Position numbers and translations under genes: made by a program. A stretch of DNA of 7,434 bases from Flavobacteriaceae bacterium (lineage in GTDB: Bacteria; Bacteroidota; Bacteroidia; Flavobacteriales; Flavobacteriaceae): NCBI GenBank assembly GCA_003511845.1, contig DOIV01000322.1:1709-9142 (forward strand), written 5' to 3'. Position 1 is the stretch's first letter. Each line of letters opens with the position of its first letter. The notes under the pieces are model-generated. The model was not told the DNA's origin. It ran no database searches and saw only the letters and a list, made by a program, of their open reading frames with translations. Positions 5,629 to 7,434 of the stretch are shown here, one piece after another.

Positions 5629-7185
5629 TTACAAATCCGCAACCGCTGCTTCTACACAACGTTCGCCATCCATGGCTGCCGAGACGATTCCCCCTGCATA
5701 ACCACCACCTTCACCACAAGGAAAAAGTCCTTGTATTTGCGTATGCTCCAGATTTAACTTTCTAGGGATTTTTACTGGAGAAGAAGTTCTTGATTCTACG
5801 CCGATAACATTGGCATTTTCCGTATAAAAGCCTTTCATTTTTTCACCAAAAGACGCAAATGCTTTTCGCAATCTACCGCCTATAATTTTGGGTAGCAAGG
5901 AGTGCAAGGGAGCCGATTTTAATCCAGGTCTATAAGAAGTTTTATTTAAAGTAGCAGAAAGATTTCCTTCAACAAAGTCAGTTAGGCGTTGTGCGGGAGC
6001 TGTTTGAGTCCTTCCTCCTGCAAAAAAGGCTAATTTTTCTAAATCTTTTTGATATTCTAGTCCTTTTAACACACCAAAGTGTTTGTATTTGGGCAAATCT
6101 TTTTCTACATTTATCTCTACAACCATACCTGAATTGGCGTATTTTCCATTTCTATTGGCAGGAGACATGCCGTTGACGACCACTTCATGATTTGCCGTTG
6201 CGGCAGGCACAATAAATCCGCCCGGACACATGCAAAAAGAGTAAACACCTCGTTCTCTTACCTGCTGGACTAAACTATAGGATGCTGCCGGTAAAAGAGC
6301 ATCTCGTTCCGTTGAGCAATTATACTGTATGGAATCAATGAGTTGTTGCGGATGCTCCACTCGCACACCCATGGCAAATGATTTGGCTTCTAATAGTATA
6401 TTCTTACGGTGAAGTAAATAATAAATATCTCTTGCGGAATGACCTGTGGCTAGGATAACACGATTCACATCAAGTTGCTTCCCGTGTTGCAAATGAATCG
6501 CTACAATTCTATTGTTTTTAATTTCAAAGTCCACTAATCTACTTTCAAAATAAATTTCCCCTCCAAATTTTAAAATAGTTTCTCGAATACTTTGAACCAC
6601 TCTAGGTAATTTATTCGTACCTATATGTGGATGTGCATCAATCAGAATTTGTTCGGTAGCTCCATGATAGACCAAATTTTCAAAAACACGACGTACATCG
6701 CCTCTTTTCAAACTGCGTGTATAGAGTTTTCCATCTGAAAAAGTCCCAGCTCCACCTTCACCAAAACAATAATTAGAATCTTCATCTATTATATGAAGCT
6801 TATTGATGGCTTTTAAATCCTTTCGCCTTTCTTGCACTTTTTTTCCTCTTTCTATGACAACAGGCTTGTAACCTAGCTCAATACAACGAAGTGCTGCAAA
6901 CATCCCTGCTGGACCAAAACCAATAATATGCACTTCTTTTTTTGAGGAAACATCCTTAAAATTAAAAACATACGACTTAGGCTCAGGACTGTCCTCTTTT
7001 GTATAAACCGCTACTTTATAATTAAAAACAATATTCGTTTTTCTCGCATCAATAGATTTACGTAGTACTTTTACCACATGTATCTCTTTAGCAGGAATCC
7101 CTAATTTTTGAGCCGCCTTTATTTTTAAAATAGCAGCAACTTTGGCTTCTTTTAATTTAATTCTAAGTTGTATTTCTCTGATCAT
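5629..7185 (-). CDS. Uncharacterised FAD-dependent dehydrogenase (COG2509 type)
   Basis: A 518-aa cytoplasmic flavoprotein; the family's substrate is not established, so no reaction is named. A basic N-terminal domain (1-80, beginning MIREIQLRIKL) precedes the Rossmann FAD-binding motif GFGPAG at 89-94, with the ribose-binding Glu112 in VVIERG. The family signature FGEGGAGTFSDGKLYTR lies at 141-157, ILATGHSARD at 244-253, and a terminal GEGGGYAGGI at 491-500 that closes the FAD site; FCMCPGG (317-323) adds two cysteines near the active region. The length and order match full-length members. ATG 7183-7185 is preferred because the family N-terminus (M-I-R-E-x-x-L) begins there; the frame remains open to 7242 but those 19 extra residues (MVYCSMLGHTIF...) look unrelated. 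It converges on the hybrid kinase gene and is divergent from the helicase gene. Its codons use more C/G than the left half of the window. Confidence 0.9.
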   Translation of the reverse strand: MIREIQLRIKLKEAKVAAILKIKAAQKLGIPAKEIHVVKVLRKSIDARKTNIVFNYKVAVYTKEDSPEPKSYVFNFKDVSSKKEVHIIGFGPAGMFAALRCIELGYKPVVIERGKKVQERRKDLKAINKLHIIDEDSNYCFGEGGAGTFSDGKLYTRSLKRGDVRRVFENLVYHGATEQILIDAHPHIGTNKLPRVVQSIRETILKFGGEIYFESRLVDFEIKNNRIVAIHLQHGKQLDVNRVILATGHSARDIYYLLHRKNILLEAKSFAMGVRVEHPQQLIDSIQYNCSTERDALLPAASYSLVQQVRERGVYSFCMCPGGFIVPAATANHEVVVNGMSPANRNGKYANSGMVVEINVEKDLPKYKHFGVLKGLEYQKDLEKLAFFAGGRTQTAPAQRLTDFVEGNLSATLNKTSYRPGLKSAPLHSLLPKIIGGRLRKAFASFGEKMKGFYTENANVIGVESRTSSPVKIPRKLNLEHTQIQGLFPCGEGGGYAGGIVSAAMDGERCVEAAVADL

Positions 7186-7190
7186 ATCTG

Positions 7191-7223
7191 CAAAAATAAT
7201 CAAATTAAAAATAGTGTGTCCAA
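7191..7223 (-). promoter_or_regulatory. Putative promoter of the FAD-dependent dehydrogenase gene
   Basis: On the minus strand TATTTTTG (7198-7191) is an exact TAnnTTTG box, with TTG (7223-7221) 22 bp upstream as the -33 element. Transcription would start within a few bases of the ATG at 7185, implying an almost leaderless mRNA. It overlaps the region that feeds the divergent helicase promoter. Confidence 0.4.
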
Positions 7224-7226
7224 GCA

Positions 7227-7260
7227 TTGAGCAATAAACCAAACAATTAACTTACATTTG
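7227..7260 (+). promoter_or_regulatory. Putative promoter of the DEAD-box helicase gene
   Basis: TACATTTG (7253-7260) is an exact TAnnTTTG box, with TTG at 7227-7229, 23 bp upstream. The start would be near 7264, leaving a 17-base A-rich leader before ATG 7281 and no Shine-Dalgarno. The same TACATTTG octamer serves the hybrid kinase gene. Confidence 0.5.
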
Positions 7261-7277
7261 CCCACAATAGAAAATAA

Positions 7278-7434
<157 letters not shown>

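Noticed and set aside
5991..6176. Plus-strand open frame inside the FAD-dependent dehydrogenase
   Set aside because: It is antisense to a well-conserved enzyme, and no start signal or family motif is visible.
7217..7223. Third TTGGACA copy, on the minus strand, as a shared operator with the kinase gene
   Set aside because: About one copy is expected by chance in a window this size, it is single, and it already explains itself as the -33 element of the dehydrogenase promoter.
7186..7242. Longer start for the FAD-dependent dehydrogenase
   Set aside because: The extra 19 residues do not resemble the family N-terminus and would span the putative promoter.

Overview
The window looks like a chromosomal segment from a member of the Bacteroidota, most probably a flavobacterium. 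The DNA is AT-rich, Shine-Dalgarno sequences are weak or absent, two intergenic regions carry the phylum's TAnnTTTG promoter box, and the main kinase has the signal-peptide, TPR and single-membrane-span layout common there. Family assignments come from reading motifs in the translations; no database search was possible.

Left part (1-2231). The window opens with the last 54 codons of gpsA (glycerol-3-phosphate dehydrogenase). It converges, with one base between the stop codons, on a complete monofunctional aspartate kinase on the minus strand (lysC-type, 435 aa). Divergent from lysC across 95 bp is a 219-aa protein with a helical N-terminus and two ACT-like domains but no kinase domain. The pairing suggests, but does not prove, a link to control of aspartate-family amino acid synthesis.

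Middle (2232-5583). A 307-bp gap holds a long inverted repeat near its left end. Its right end is a compact regulatory stretch: a TTTGCA-A-TGCAAA palindrome, a TGA-N6-TCA dyad of the CRP/FNR type, a TAnTTGGACA direct repeat with 21-bp period, and a TACATTTG promoter box. It precedes a TTG-started 1014-aa gene that joins an entire signalling route in one polypeptide: signal peptide, periplasmic TPR array, one membrane span, histidine kinase, receiver, and a full CRP/FNR-type DNA-binding output. This is the most interesting item. It is laid out like the Bacteroidota hybrid two-component regulators, but with a CRP/FNR output where those usually carry AraC. The CRP/FNR-like dyad upstream makes autoregulation a testable idea.

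Right part (5584-7434). A convergent gap with an AT-rich stem-loop separates the kinase from a minus-strand FAD-dependent dehydrogenase of the COG2509 type (518 aa). That gene is divergent from the first 51 codons of a DEAD-box RNA helicase, and their promoters appear interleaved in 95 bp. These two look like housekeeping neighbours with no obvious functional tie to the kinase. No RNA genes, CRISPR arrays, insertion sequences or phage genes were seen.
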